A stretch of DNA of 64,000 nt from Hyphomicrobiales bacterium (GTDB lineage Bacteria > Pseudomonadota > Alphaproteobacteria > Rhizobiales > Rhizobiaceae), in contig UBNQ01000035.1 of the NCBI GenBank assembly GCA_900466875.1, forward strand, positions 89,939-153,938, in the 5' to 3' direction. Shown here piece after piece: positions 1 through 8,131 of this stretch. The position numbers and the translations under genes were made by a program. Each line of letters begins with the position of its first letter. Positions within the stretch are counted from its first letter, which is position 1. The notes below the pieces were generated by a model. The model saw only the letters and a list, made by a program, of their open reading frames with translations. It was not told the DNA's origin and did not search any database.

Positions 1-1
1 C

Positions 2-46
2 TCGGTGTTTATCGCCCAAGTGCATGAATTCGGAAGGGCGACTTAA
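2..46 (+). CDS. 3' end of an upstream gene (partial, unidentified)
   Basis: An open frame enters from the left edge and ends at a TAA (44-46) whose last A is also the A of the antiporter start codon. The readable tail is 14 residues (SVFIAQVHEFGRAT). A TAATG overlap suggests translational coupling with the next gene. In other bacteria KefB/KefC antiporters are often preceded by a small flavodoxin-like quinone reductase (KefF/YheR), which is one guess, but the tail is too short to identify. It may also be a chance open frame. Confidence 0.35.
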   Translation, partial: SVFIAQVHEFGRAT

Positions 47-1809
47 TGGCTGAAGCCAGCTTGGGAGAGACGATCGGACCCGCGATCGTCCTGATGGGAG
101 CGGCCGTGGTCGCTGTTCCCTTGTTCCGACGGCTCGGCCTCGGCTCGGTTCTGGGCTATTTCGCCGCCGGTGTGCTCGTCGGCCCTTCGGTGCTCGGCCT
201 TTTCATCGATACCCTGTCCATCCTGCATTTTTCCGAGCTCGGGGTGGTGATGTTCCTGTTCGTTATCGGACTGGAGCTTCGCCCCCACAAGCTCTGGGCC
301 ATGCGTGGCCAGATTTTCGGGCTTGGCCTGATGCAGGTTGCGGCGGCAACCACAGCCCTGGCGCTGACGGGCGTTGTGGTCTTCGGCCTCTCCGGTTCCG
401 TGGCCTTCGTCGCCGGGGCAGGCTTTGTCCTGTCTTCGACGGCCGTCATCATGTCCGTGCTGCAGGAACGCGGGGAGGTTTCGAGCGCAGAGGGACAGAA
501 ATCCGTCTCGATCCTGCTTTTTGAAGACCTGATGATCGTGCCACTTCTGGCGGTGGTCGCATTCCTCTCGCCACTGGCACAGGGACAGTCAGAGTGGATG
601 GACGTCTTGCTGGCATTTGGCGCGCTGCTCGTGCTTCTAGGTGTGTCGAAATGGGGTCTGAATCCGTTCTTCGCGCTTCTGGCGCGGACGCGAACGCGCG
701 AGGTGATGACCGCAGGCGCGCTGCTCGTGGTACTTGGCGCTGCTCTGCTCATGAGCGCTTCCGGCCTGTCCATGGCGATGGGCGCATTCCTTGCCGGTGT
801 AATGCTGTCGAGTTCCAGTTACCGTCATCAGATCGAAAGCGATATCGAGCCTTTCCGCGGCCTCTTGATGGGTTTGTTCTTTCTGGCTGTGGGAATGTCG
901 CTCGATCTTGCCGTCGTGGCGCAAGAGTGGTGGTTGCTGGTGTCTCTGCTGGTCGCTTTCACCATCGCAAAAGGTGTTGTGGTCTATGCGGTCGCGCGCG
1001 TGTTCGGCGGTTCCAATCATCAGGCCCTGCATCGCACATCGATGTTCCTGCAGGGCGGCGAATTCGCCTTCGTGCTTTACGCCGCAGCGACCGCAGGCGG
1101 CGTGATCGACGCGCGTGAAAACGCGCTTTTCACCACCGTCATCATCTTCTCCATGGCTCTGACGCCGCTTCTCATGATTGCGGCGGACCGGCTGTTGCAC
1201 AACGAAGCGTCGATGGACGGCGTCGACGTCGCCCAGGATCTGAAAGGTCGGGTGCTCATCATCGGCTTCGGTCGTTTTGGGCAGATTGCTTCCCAGCTGC
1301 TGCTGTCCAAGGGTGTCCATCTGGCCGTGATCGATACGAATCCCGATCGTATCCGCGACGCGGGGCGCTTTGGGTTCAAGGTGTTTTTCGGTGACGGTAC
1401 AAGGCTCGACACCCTGCGTCACTCCGGTGCAGACACCGCTGATGCGCTGATGATCTGCATCGACGACCCGAAGGCCGCAATGCAGATCGTCGAATTGGTG
1501 CAGCATGAGTTTCCTCAGGCCAAGCTCCTCGTGCGAAGCTATGATCGAGGACATGCGGTGGATCTCGTCCGCGCCGGCGTGGATTATCAGATCCGCGAAA
1601 CGGTCGAATCCGCCTATATGATGGGCGCGGAGGGCCTGCGCGTCCTGGGCTACGCGGAAATCGACGTGGAGGAAGCCGCCGAGGACGTTCGTCAGCGAGA
1701 CGACGAGCGTCTGTCTGAGCAGGTGCAGGGGGACGCGATGTCGGGCCGCGATCGGTTGCACTTCCAGCTGGTTCCCGAGCCTCTCAGCGGAACCCCGTCA
1801 CCGCAGTAG
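46..1809 (+). CDS. KefB/KefC-type cation:proton antiporter (CPA2) with RCK/TrkA-N domain
   Basis: Inner-membrane monovalent cation:proton antiporter of the CPA2 family, 587 residues against about 600-620 for E. coli KefB/KefC. Roughly residues 1-385 are strongly hydrophobic and read as about 12 membrane segments. A cytoplasmic TrkA-N/RCK nucleotide-binding domain follows at about residues 400-520, with a clear Rossmann glycine motif (GRVLIIGFGRFGQ) and an acidic residue after the second strand (VIDTN). The polar C-terminal tail carries no further domain I recognise. Family members export K+ and acidify the cytoplasm during electrophile stress under glutathione control, but Kef-specific glutathione-binding residues were not verified. 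The start is fixed by overlap with the upstream stop codon. The electrophile-stress theme fits the quinone reductase and pirin genes downstream. Confidence 0.88.
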   Translation: MAEASLGETIGPAIVLMGAAVVAVPLFRRLGLGSVLGYFAAGVLVGPSVLGLFIDTLSILHFSELGVVMFLFVIGLELRPHKLWAMRGQIFGLGLMQVAAATTALALTGVVVFGLSGSVAFVAGAGFVLSSTAVIMSVLQERGEVSSAEGQKSVSILLFEDLMIVPLLAVVAFLSPLAQGQSEWMDVLLAFGALLVLLGVSKWGLNPFFALLARTRTREVMTAGALLVVLGAALLMSASGLSMAMGAFLAGVMLSSSSYRHQIESDIEPFRGLLMGLFFLAVGMSLDLAVVAQEWWLLVSLLVAFTIAKGVVVYAVARVFGGSNHQALHRTSMFLQGGEFAFVLYAAATAGGVIDARENALFTTVIIFSMALTPLLMIAADRLLHNEASMDGVDVAQDLKGRVLIIGFGRFGQIASQLLLSKGVHLAVIDTNPDRIRDAGRFGFKVFFGDGTRLDTLRHSGADTADALMICIDDPKAAMQIVELVQHEFPQAKLLVRSYDRGHAVDLVRAGVDYQIRETVESAYMMGAEGLRVLGYAEIDVEEAAEDVRQRDDERLSEQVQGDAMSGRDRLHFQLVPEPLSGTPSPQ

Positions 1810-2068
1810 GCGGGGTTCGCCGCGCCTCATCGACCGAAACCATCGCGATCGGATCCGGCAAGGCGCGGCTTGCCACCGCTGCGGCCGCGTTGAAGAACCT
1901 CGATCACACCCTGACGGAAAGAGATGCCTGATGGATGGTGATGCGGCCCAAACATCCTATCCGGGAGCTGCCGCAAGTAGATTTATGTCATGGCCGATGA
2001 CGTTCGACGGGCGGATATTGACGACGTGCAGGGCTAGCCAAATTTCCATCTCAGCCAAGGAAAAGCAC

Positions 2069-3025
2069 ATGAAAGCTGCAGTCTATGACAAACCCGGTCC
2101 TCCGACAGTCTTGAGATATGCGGATGTGCCGGACCCCGTCTGCGGGCCGGACGATGTCGTGATTGCCGTCGAAGCGATTTCGATCGAGGGCGGTGATCTG
2201 ATCAATCGCAGGTCGACGCCACCAGAGACGCTGTCGATCGTCGGTTATGCCGCCGCGGGCACGATCGTCACGGTCGGTCAAAACGTCCGGGACCGAAAGG
2301 TCGGGGAAAAGGTGACTGCCTTCGATATGCAGGGATCGCACGCGGAACTCTGGTCCGTGCCTGCCACACGCACATGGCTGGTTCCTGATGGTCTGGACAT
2401 GGCGCAGGCCGCTGCACTGCCGATTTCGTTCGGAACGGCCTACCATTGCATTATCACCAAGGGTGGCCTGCGTGAGACAGAGACGGTCCTGATCCAGGCT
2501 GCCACCGGCGGTGTCGGTTTGGCCGCCATTCAACTGGCACGCAACACGGGGGCGACCGTCATCGCAGTGGCCAGCGGCAGCGAACGACGGGAACGACTGA
2601 TCAGCCTTGGGGCATCGCATATCATCGATCGCCTGGAGAAGGATGTAGTGCAGGAGGTGCTTAGACTGACGGGCGGCAAGGGTGCCGATCTCGTTCTGGA
2701 TCCGGTCGGCTCAACCCTGCAGGCTTCCCTATCTGCGCTTGCTCCAGAAGGACGTCTTGTCTTCGTCGGAAATGCCGGCGGTGGTGACCTCAGTGTCGCT
2801 CTGTGGCAACCGATGCAGAATAATCAAACACTGCACGGCGTTTTCATGGGGGCGCTGTTCGAACGGCCAGCCGTGCATAGCATGGTGGATGACCTTCTGA
2901 AGGCAACGGCGGAGAAGCGCTTGGACGTCGTGATCAATCGGGTGTTTTCGCTGCACGAGGCTGCAGAGGCACACGAGTATGCTGAGACCGCCAAACCACT
3001 CGGCCGCGTCGTGATGAAACCCTGA
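2069..3025 (+). CDS. Zinc-independent quinone oxidoreductase / MDR-family dehydrogenase
   Basis: NADPH:quinone oxidoreductase-like member of the medium-chain dehydrogenase/reductase superfamily, 318 residues. A GroES-like N-terminal domain (about residues 1-120) precedes a Rossmann domain with the glycine motif ATGGVGLAAIQLA near residue 145. The zinc-ligand cysteines of classical alcohol dehydrogenases are absent, as in QOR/zeta-crystallin enzymes, so the expected chemistry is NADPH-dependent reduction of quinones or activated double bonds. The open frame runs upstream to 1931, but ATG 2069 has AAGG at 2057-2060 and begins exactly at the family start (MKAAVYDKPG), so I take 2069. It converges on the LysR gene at 3067-3963, which may control this locus. 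The physiological substrate is unknown. Confidence 0.85.
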   Translation: MKAAVYDKPGPPTVLRYADVPDPVCGPDDVVIAVEAISIEGGDLINRRSTPPETLSIVGYAAAGTIVTVGQNVRDRKVGEKVTAFDMQGSHAELWSVPATRTWLVPDGLDMAQAAALPISFGTAYHCIITKGGLRETETVLIQAATGGVGLAAIQLARNTGATVIAVASGSERRERLISLGASHIIDRLEKDVVQEVLRLTGGKGADLVLDPVGSTLQASLSALAPEGRLVFVGNAGGGDLSVALWQPMQNNQTLHGVFMGALFERPAVHSMVDDLLKATAEKRLDVVINRVFSLHEAAEAHEYAETAKPLGRVVMKP

Positions 3026-3066
3026 CATTGACCGCGTAAGCGGCTTAGGGTTGACCCTTCGCTGAG

Positions 3067-3963
3067 CTATATCTGCGCCGCTTTCGACAATGCAGGACCA
3101 TTGTCAAAGCACTCGATCAGCATCTCGGTCAGCACCCGGACCTTCCTTGCCGGATGCTGACCGGGTGGCCTGACGACGTATATTCCAGCCGGCGGCGGCG
3201 GATGGCGTTGCATGACCCGCACCAGGGCGCCTGAGTCGAGATAATCCTTGATAAGGTCGTCGGGAAGCGCGGCAATGCCCAGCCCGGCAGCCGCGGCTGC
3301 GGCGAGCGCTACCCCGTTATCGGCCTTGAAGCGGCCCTGCGGGCGCACCGTCGTAATCTTGTCCCCATCCATTACCTGCCAGGTCTCCGTCCCTTGCATG
3401 AGAGCCTGATGAGCCACCAGTTCCTCCGGCGTTTCCGGAGAGCCGTGGACGCTGATATAATCCGGGCTTGCGACGTAATTTCCGTAAAGAGGGCCGACGC
3501 GCCTGGCCACCAGATTGGAATCCTGAAGAGTCCCGACCCGGATTGCGCAGTCATAACCTTCGGCGATCAGATCGACGAAACGATCGCTGTAGCAGGTCTG
3601 GATCTGGAGTTGAGGGTGTCGGCGCGCCATCTGCGCAATCACCGGTGCGAAATGCGTCGGCCCGAAGGAGAGCGGTGCGGCAATCCTTAGGCGGCCACGG
3701 AGTTCGCCAGCAGGCAAAATTGTCTCCCTTGCCGCGTCGATTTCGGCCGAAACCCTGGCCGCGTAGTCCCGGAAGGTGCTGCCGGCCTCAGTGAGGGATG
3801 CTCCGCGGGTGGAGCGGGCCAGCAGCTGGACGCCAAGTTCTGCTTCGAGCCGTACCAGCCGTCGGCTGACCATCGACTTGGAAATGCCAAGCCGCAGTGC
3901 CGCAGCGGTCACGCCGCCTGCATCGGCCACTTCGACGAATGTCCGAAGATCTTCGATATCCAA
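3067..3963 (-). CDS. LysR-family transcriptional regulator (CrgA/AaeR-like)
   Basis: DNA-binding regulator of 298 residues. A winged helix-turn-helix lies at residues 1-60 (LRTFVEVADAGG, then SKSMVSRRLVRLE), with a LysR substrate-binding domain from about residue 90 to the end. The start is a TTG codon at 3963-3961, supported by GAGGAA seven bases upstream. A paralogue starting with the same MDIEDLRTFVEV lies at 5973-6848, so the pair probably arose by duplication. The gene is divergent from the YcaC-like hydrolase, and the shared 152-bp intergenic region carries the decamer also found upstream of the second LysR and the pirin gene. The effector is not predictable; related regulators respond to aromatic or quinone-type stress. 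Confidence 0.9.
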   Translation of the reverse strand: MDIEDLRTFVEVADAGGVTAAALRLGISKSMVSRRLVRLEAELGVQLLARSTRGASLTEAGSTFRDYAARVSAEIDAARETILPAGELRGRLRIAAPLSFGPTHFAPVIAQMARRHPQLQIQTCYSDRFVDLIAEGYDCAIRVGTLQDSNLVARRVGPLYGNYVASPDYISVHGSPETPEELVAHQALMQGTETWQVMDGDKITTVRPQGRFKADNGVALAAAAAAGLGIAALPDDLIKDYLDSGALVRVMQRHPPPPAGIYVVRPPGQHPARKVRVLTEMLIECFDNGPALSKAAQI

Positions 3964-3979
3964 TCAGCGTTCCTCATTC

Positions 3980-3989
3980 TGCGACACAG
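3980..3989 (+). promoter_or_regulatory. Candidate LysR operator half-site (TGCGACACAG)
   Basis: The decamer TGCGACACAG begins 17 bases beyond the LysR start codon, in the 152-bp region divergent to the hydrolase gene. The same decamer occurs at 6888-6897, and its reverse complement with one transition (CTGTATCGCA) at 5947-5956. All three copies are in promoter regions of this module. The partner arm of a full dyad is only weakly conserved (5 of 8 bases), so half-site recognition by one or both LysR paralogues is an inference. Confidence 0.45.
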
Positions 3990-4115
3990 CTTAGCAGTAG
4001 CAACGACTACCGCATCACAAACAGGAATGACAAGGTTTCTGCGTGGCAGCGTCCCGGCGGGCGCATGTCTTCTCAGCAAATGAGCATCAACCCACCGCTA
4101 ACATAGGATGATACC

Positions 4116-4775
4116 ATGACCTTTCGTAACGGCCTTGACTCGCTTCTCCGCCCCGAAGACTCCGTCCTCGTCCTGATCGATCACCAGCCTTATCAGCTCG
4201 CAAACGTGAACAGCCATGATCCGCAGTTGGTAATCAACAATACGACAGGCTTGGCCAAGGTCGCCAAGGTCTTCGGCGTCCCGACCATCCTGACAAGCGT
4301 CATCGCTGATCGCGGCGGCCGCATTTTCAAACATGTCACCGATGTGTTTCCGGGGCAGGAGGTGATCGACCGGACGTTCATCAACACCTGGGAGGACAAA
4401 AAGGTCGTCGATGCCGTCAAGGCGACCGGCCGCAAGCAGCTGATCATTGCCGGCCTCTGGACGGAGATCTGCGTCGCCATGCCGGCAATCCAGGCTGCCG
4501 GCGAAGGTTGGGACGTGACGGTGATTACCGACGCGTCTGCTGCGGTGTCACTCGAGGCGCATAATGTGGCGATCCAGCGTATGATCGCGGCCGGTGTCAA
4601 CATGATGACCTGGGTGGCATTGGCCGGCGAGTGGCAGCGTGACTGGGCACGGATCGACACCGCCGTGGCGCTCAACGACGCAATGGTACCGCACGGCGGG
4701 GGAAGCGCCATCGCCTACATGTGGGAGCAGCAATTGCTCAACACACCGGTGCCGACCACCAAAAGCGGCCACTAA
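4116..4775 (+). CDS. Isochorismatase-family cysteine hydrolase (YcaC-like)
   Basis: Cysteine hydrolase of the isochorismatase-like superfamily, 219 residues, close to E. coli YcaC (208). The catalytic positions are visible: Asp22 (VLIDHQ), Arg86 in the loop before INTW, and nucleophile Cys119 in the TEICVAMPA motif. The cis-peptide-forming Val-Ala after the cysteine is typical of the family. YcaC-type enzymes form octamers and their natural substrate is unresolved; amide or nitrile-like substrates are possible. It is the first gene of a plus-strand run (hydrolase, luciferase-like enzyme, LysR) and is divergent from the first LysR, a common arrangement for a regulator and its target. The annotated ATG starts the conserved N-terminus; its ribosome-binding site is weak. 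Confidence 0.86.
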   Translation: MTFRNGLDSLLRPEDSVLVLIDHQPYQLANVNSHDPQLVINNTTGLAKVAKVFGVPTILTSVIADRGGRIFKHVTDVFPGQEVIDRTFINTWEDKKVVDAVKATGRKQLIIAGLWTEICVAMPAIQAAGEGWDVTVITDASAAVSLEAHNVAIQRMIAAGVNMMTWVALAGEWQRDWARIDTAVALNDAMVPHGGGSAIAYMWEQQLLNTPVPTTKSGH

Positions 4776-4900
4776 ATCCATGGCAGGGACGACGAGGTTC
4801 AGGCGGACGCGCTGCGAAGAGCGTGAGCGCTCAGTCGAACCCGTCGTGCCTGCTTCATTTCCGTCGAAGTGCCGACGGATTAACATTCAAGGACCATGAG

Positions 4901-5932
4901 ATGGAAATCGGTATCGACAGTTTCGCAGCCATCCTCCCTGATCCCGCCTCAGGCAGACTACCGTCGGCGACCGAGCGCATGGCCGAACTCATCGAGGAGG
5001 TCGTTGTTGCGGACAGTGTCGGGCTCGACGTCTTCGGGATCGGTGAGCATCACCGCGGCGAGTTTCTCGATTCCGCGCCGGCGGTCATTTTGGCCGCGGC
5101 CGCGGCGCGCACCAGCCGGATCAGGTTGACGAGTGCTGTGACCGTTCTGAGCGCCGCCGATCCGGTGCGTGTTTTTCAGGAGTTTGCAACGCTGGACCTG
5201 ATCTCCGGTGGGCGTGCGGAAATCGTCGTCGGCCGTGGTTCCTTCGTCGAGGCCTATCCGCTGTTCGGTCTCGACACGCGCGACTACGACGATCTCTTCG
5301 CGGAAAAGCTCGACCTGCTGCTCGCGCTCGGCGAAACAACGAATGTGAACTGGGAAGGACGTTTTCGCCCGCCTTTGAAAGGGCAGGGTGTCTTTCCTCG
5401 GCCCCATCAGCCGCAGCTTCCGGTCTGGATCGGGGTCGGGGGCACGCCGCAATCCTTTGCGCGCGCAGGCGTTCTCGGCCTGCCGCTGATGGTCGCAATC
5501 ATCGGTGGAAGCTTCGAGCGGTTTCGGCCGCTTGTCGATCTCTATCACGAGGCAGGCAAGCGTGCGGGACACAGTCCCGATATGCTCAAGGTTGGTGTTC
5601 ACGCCATGGGTTTCGTCGGCGAAACCGACGACGCAGCGAGGGATGCCTTTTTCCCGGGATGGGCGCATCTGACGACGAAGATCGGTCGTGAGCGTGGCTG
5701 GTCGCCGCCGTCGCGCCAGCAGTTCGACGCCATGGCAGGCCCCGAGGGCGCATTCCTGGTTGGTGACCCGAAGACGGTCGCAGCCAAGATGCTGAAGGCC
5801 AGCGAAACCCTTGGCGGCGTCACGCGCATCACCTTCCAGATGAGCACGGCCTCTCTCGATACGGTAGCGATGAAAAGATCGATCGAACTTCTGGGCACCG
5901 AGGTCGCGCCGATCGTGAGGGCAGCGCGATAG
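4901..5932 (+). CDS. LLM-class flavin-dependent oxidoreductase (luciferase-like)
   Basis: Flavin-dependent monooxygenase-type protein with the bacterial-luciferase TIM-barrel fold, 343 residues. It shows the family pattern: N-terminal MEIGIDSFA strand, GIGEHHRGEF motif, a segment of the type TLDLISGGRAEIVVGRG, and a C-terminal helix with the VGDPKTVAAKM signature. The open frame begins upstream at 4721, but ATG 4901 is preceded by AAGGA at 4889-4893 and starts at the family N-terminus. Members use FMNH2 supplied by a separate reductase, and the substrate cannot be read from sequence. It lies 125 bases after the hydrolase and 40 bases before the second LysR, and is likely co-transcribed with both. 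Confidence 0.85.
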   Translation: MEIGIDSFAAILPDPASGRLPSATERMAELIEEVVVADSVGLDVFGIGEHHRGEFLDSAPAVILAAAAARTSRIRLTSAVTVLSAADPVRVFQEFATLDLISGGRAEIVVGRGSFVEAYPLFGLDTRDYDDLFAEKLDLLLALGETTNVNWEGRFRPPLKGQGVFPRPHQPQLPVWIGVGGTPQSFARAGVLGLPLMVAIIGGSFERFRPLVDLYHEAGKRAGHSPDMLKVGVHAMGFVGETDDAARDAFFPGWAHLTTKIGRERGWSPPSRQQFDAMAGPEGAFLVGDPKTVAAKMLKASETLGGVTRITFQMSTASLDTVAMKRSIELLGTEVAPIVRAAR

Positions 5933-5946
5933 GATTGGATGCCCGA

Positions 5947-5956
5947 CTGTATCGCA
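5947..5956 (-). promoter_or_regulatory. Candidate LysR operator half-site, inverted copy (TGCGATACAG)
   Basis: On the minus strand this reads TGCGATACAG, differing by one transition from the copies at 3980 and 6888. It lies 17 bases before the start of the second LysR gene, where autoregulation would act. The spacing to the start codon is nearly the same as for the copy in front of the first LysR. Confidence 0.42.
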
Positions 5957-5972
5957 AGGCTGGGAGAGCCGT

Positions 5973-6848
5973 ATGGATATCGAGGATCTGCGCACTTTTG
6001 TCGAAGTTGTCGATGCCGGCGGCATTTCTCCCGCGGCACGTCGATTGGGTATCTCGAAGTCGATGGTCAGTCGGCGCCTGATCCGGCTCGAAGAGGCGAT
6101 GGGGATCCAGCTTCTGGCACGCACGACGCGCGGCGCCGGGGTGACGGAAGCGGGCGCGACGTTCCGTGATTATGCGGCAAGGGTCTGTTCCGAGATCGAT
6201 ATTGCGCGCGAGACGATATTGCCGGCCGGCGATCTTCGCGGGCGCCTGCGGGTGGCCGTCCCGCTGACATCGGGCCCGATGTATTTTGCACCGGTGCTTG
6301 CGGAGATGGCACGCCATCACCCGCAGCTTCAGATCCATGCGGAATATAGCGATCGGTTCGTCGATCTGATCGCCGACGGTTTCGATTGCGCGATCCGGGT
6401 CGGCTCCCTGCGTGACTCGAACCTGATCGCGAAACGCGTCGGGCAAATTTACGGCAAGCTGGTGGCGAGCCCCGGCTATATCAAACGACATGGTGCACCG
6501 GAAACACCTGACGAAATCGCTGCACACGAGGCCCTGGTGGGTGCCGAAAGCTGGCGGTTCATGGATGGCGACAAGGTCGTGACCGTGCAGCCGCAGGGAC
6601 GCTTCAGCTCCGACAACGGCGCGGCACTTGCGAGCGCCGCGGCGGCAGGGCTGGGGATCGCCTGGCTTCCCGACTGCGTGACCCATGACTATCTTGCCGC
6701 GGGCACGCTCGTGCCCGTCATGACCCAATATCCTCTGCCGGTGGGTGGCGTTTATGTCGTGCGACCGCCCAGCCCGCACCCGGCGGGAAAGGTGCGCGTT
6801 CTTGCGGAATTCCTGATGGAAGCCTTCGAGCGAAATCCGCATTTGTGA
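5973..6848 (+). CDS. LysR-family transcriptional regulator, paralogue of the 3067-3963 gene
   Basis: Regulator of 291 residues with an N-terminal winged helix-turn-helix (residues 1-60) and a LysR effector domain. The first 12 residues match the other LysR at 11 positions, and long stretches of the effector domain are near-identical (YSDRFVDLIA, CAIRVG, GRFK/SSDNG/ADNG). This indicates a local duplication rather than two independent acquisitions. The start ATG has GGGAG about eight bases upstream. It follows the luciferase-like gene in the same direction and precedes pirin by 170 bases. A decamer half-site lies just upstream of its start and another between it and pirin, so auto- and cross-regulation are plausible. 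Confidence 0.9.
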   Translation: MDIEDLRTFVEVVDAGGISPAARRLGISKSMVSRRLIRLEEAMGIQLLARTTRGAGVTEAGATFRDYAARVCSEIDIARETILPAGDLRGRLRVAVPLTSGPMYFAPVLAEMARHHPQLQIHAEYSDRFVDLIADGFDCAIRVGSLRDSNLIAKRVGQIYGKLVASPGYIKRHGAPETPDEIAAHEALVGAESWRFMDGDKVVTVQPQGRFSSDNGAALASAAAAGLGIAWLPDCVTHDYLAAGTLVPVMTQYPLPVGGVYVVRPPSPHPAGKVRVLAEFLMEAFERNPHL

Positions 6849-6887
6849 CATACAGCGGGTCGATATGCTGACGCGCGTTCCGCCTTT

Positions 6888-6897
6888 TGCGACACAG
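6888..6897 (+). promoter_or_regulatory. Candidate LysR operator half-site (TGCGACACAG)
   Basis: Identical to the decamer at 3980-3989, and the identity extends two bases further (CT). It lies in the 170-bp spacer between the second LysR and pirin, about 120 bases upstream of the pirin ATG, so it is placed to control pirin. Confidence 0.45.
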
Positions 6898-7018
6898 CTC
6901 ACCGCTCCGCGCAACTAGCAAACGGGAGGCTCACCCGATAGTCATTTGGAGCCGGTGAACGGACACTGCATTCTGGGCAAATCCGCGCTGGCCGAATGGA
7001 GAGGAGAGGTGAACGCTC

Positions 7019-7954
7019 ATGAGTTGGAACCCCGCAATCGAACCAGGCTGTCCCGACGAGGTCGGTATCGACTCGATCGAGACGCTTATCGTTCCTCGCG
7101 CCCGTGATCTCGGCGGCTTCGAAGTCCGGCGCGCCCTGCCGGCGCCGAAGCGGCAGATGGTTGGGCCGTTTATCTTTTTCGACCAGGCCGGCCCAGCCGA
7201 GTTGCTGACCGGCCAGGGTATCGATGTCCGCCCCCACCCGCATATAGGTCTGGGTACCGTCACCTATCTCTACCGTGGTGACTTTCATCATCGCGATAGT
7301 ACTGGGGCCGACCAGATCATTCGGCCCGGCGCGTTGAACTGGATGGTCGCGGGAAGAGGCGTTTCCCACTCGGAGCGGACCTCTGCCGCCGCTCGGACCG
7401 GCCCGAACAGCCTGTTTGGCATCCAGACCTGGCTTGCCTTGCCGGAACGCGACGAGGACATGGCGCCGGTGTTCGAGCACCATGGTAAAGAGACCTTGCC
7501 GGTCATAGAGGATGAAGGTGTATCGGTGCGGCTCATTCTCGGAAATGCCTACGGCGAGAATGCTCCGGCAACCATGTTTTCGGAAACCTTTTATGCCGAT
7601 GTCACGCTCGAGGCAGGTGCACGCCTGCCGATGCCGGACAATCACGAGGACCGAGGCATCTATATCGTCGAAGGCTCGATCTCGATCGCGGGACAGGCAT
7701 TCGAGGCACAGCAGATGATGGTATTCCGCCCCGGCGATCGGATCACGGTCGCCGCTGGTGAACGGGGCGCGCGATTGATGATCCTGGGAGGGGCCACGCT
7801 TTCCGGCCCACGCTATATCTGGTGGAACTTCGTCGCCTCCTCAAGGGACCGCATCGAAGAAGCCAAAGCCGAGTGGCGGGCGCAGAAATGGGGAGAGGGG
7901 CGGTTTGACCTGCCGATCGATGATCGTGACGAGCATATACCGTTACCGGACTAA
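7019..7954 (+). CDS. Pirin-family protein (bicupin)
   Basis: Two-cupin pirin protein of 311 residues. The metal ligands align with human pirin: His73 and His75 in RPHPHIGLGT, then His117 and Glu119 in GVSHSER. The N-terminal cupin spans about residues 30-155, and the C-terminal cupin follows (EDRGIYIVEGSISI) to about residue 270. Bacterial pirins such as YhhW have quercetin 2,3-dioxygenase activity in vitro, and in many proteobacteria pirin is paired with a CrgA-type LysR, as here. The ATG is preceded by GGAGAGG at a good distance. The C-terminus has a tryptophan-rich tail (YIWWNF) typical of the family. Its cellular role is uncertain, with an electrophile or quinone response most likely from context. 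Confidence 0.9.
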   Translation: MSWNPAIEPGCPDEVGIDSIETLIVPRARDLGGFEVRRALPAPKRQMVGPFIFFDQAGPAELLTGQGIDVRPHPHIGLGTVTYLYRGDFHHRDSTGADQIIRPGALNWMVAGRGVSHSERTSAAARTGPNSLFGIQTWLALPERDEDMAPVFEHHGKETLPVIEDEGVSVRLILGNAYGENAPATMFSETFYADVTLEAGARLPMPDNHEDRGIYIVEGSISIAGQAFEAQQMMVFRPGDRITVAAGERGARLMILGGATLSGPRYIWWNFVASSRDRIEEAKAEWRAQKWGEGRFDLPIDDRDEHIPLPD

Positions 7955-8131
7955 CAGTGTCGGCGATCTCGATGGGAATTTTTTCCTTCAGCGGGCCAGG
8001 ATATTTTGCAGGGAGCGCAGACCAAGGACTTGATGATGCCCTGCAGGCTTATTGATGTCTGAACCGGTGGCGGGGTGAACCTGCTCGATATGACGAACAA
8101 GTCGGATCGCTGCTCTGCAACTATTGAGGGC

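Noticed and set aside
1840..1930. A short frame after the antiporter reading AIGSGKARLATAAAALKN and ending in TGA, loosely like an HslV fragment
   Set aside because: Under 40 residues with no start or ribosome-binding site, and the resemblance rests on a few alanine-rich positions. It may be a gene remnant but cannot be supported.
1931..2068. Upstream extension of the quinone oxidoreductase to the first ATG
   Set aside because: The 46 added residues do not fit the family, and the ATG at 2069 has a good ribosome-binding site.
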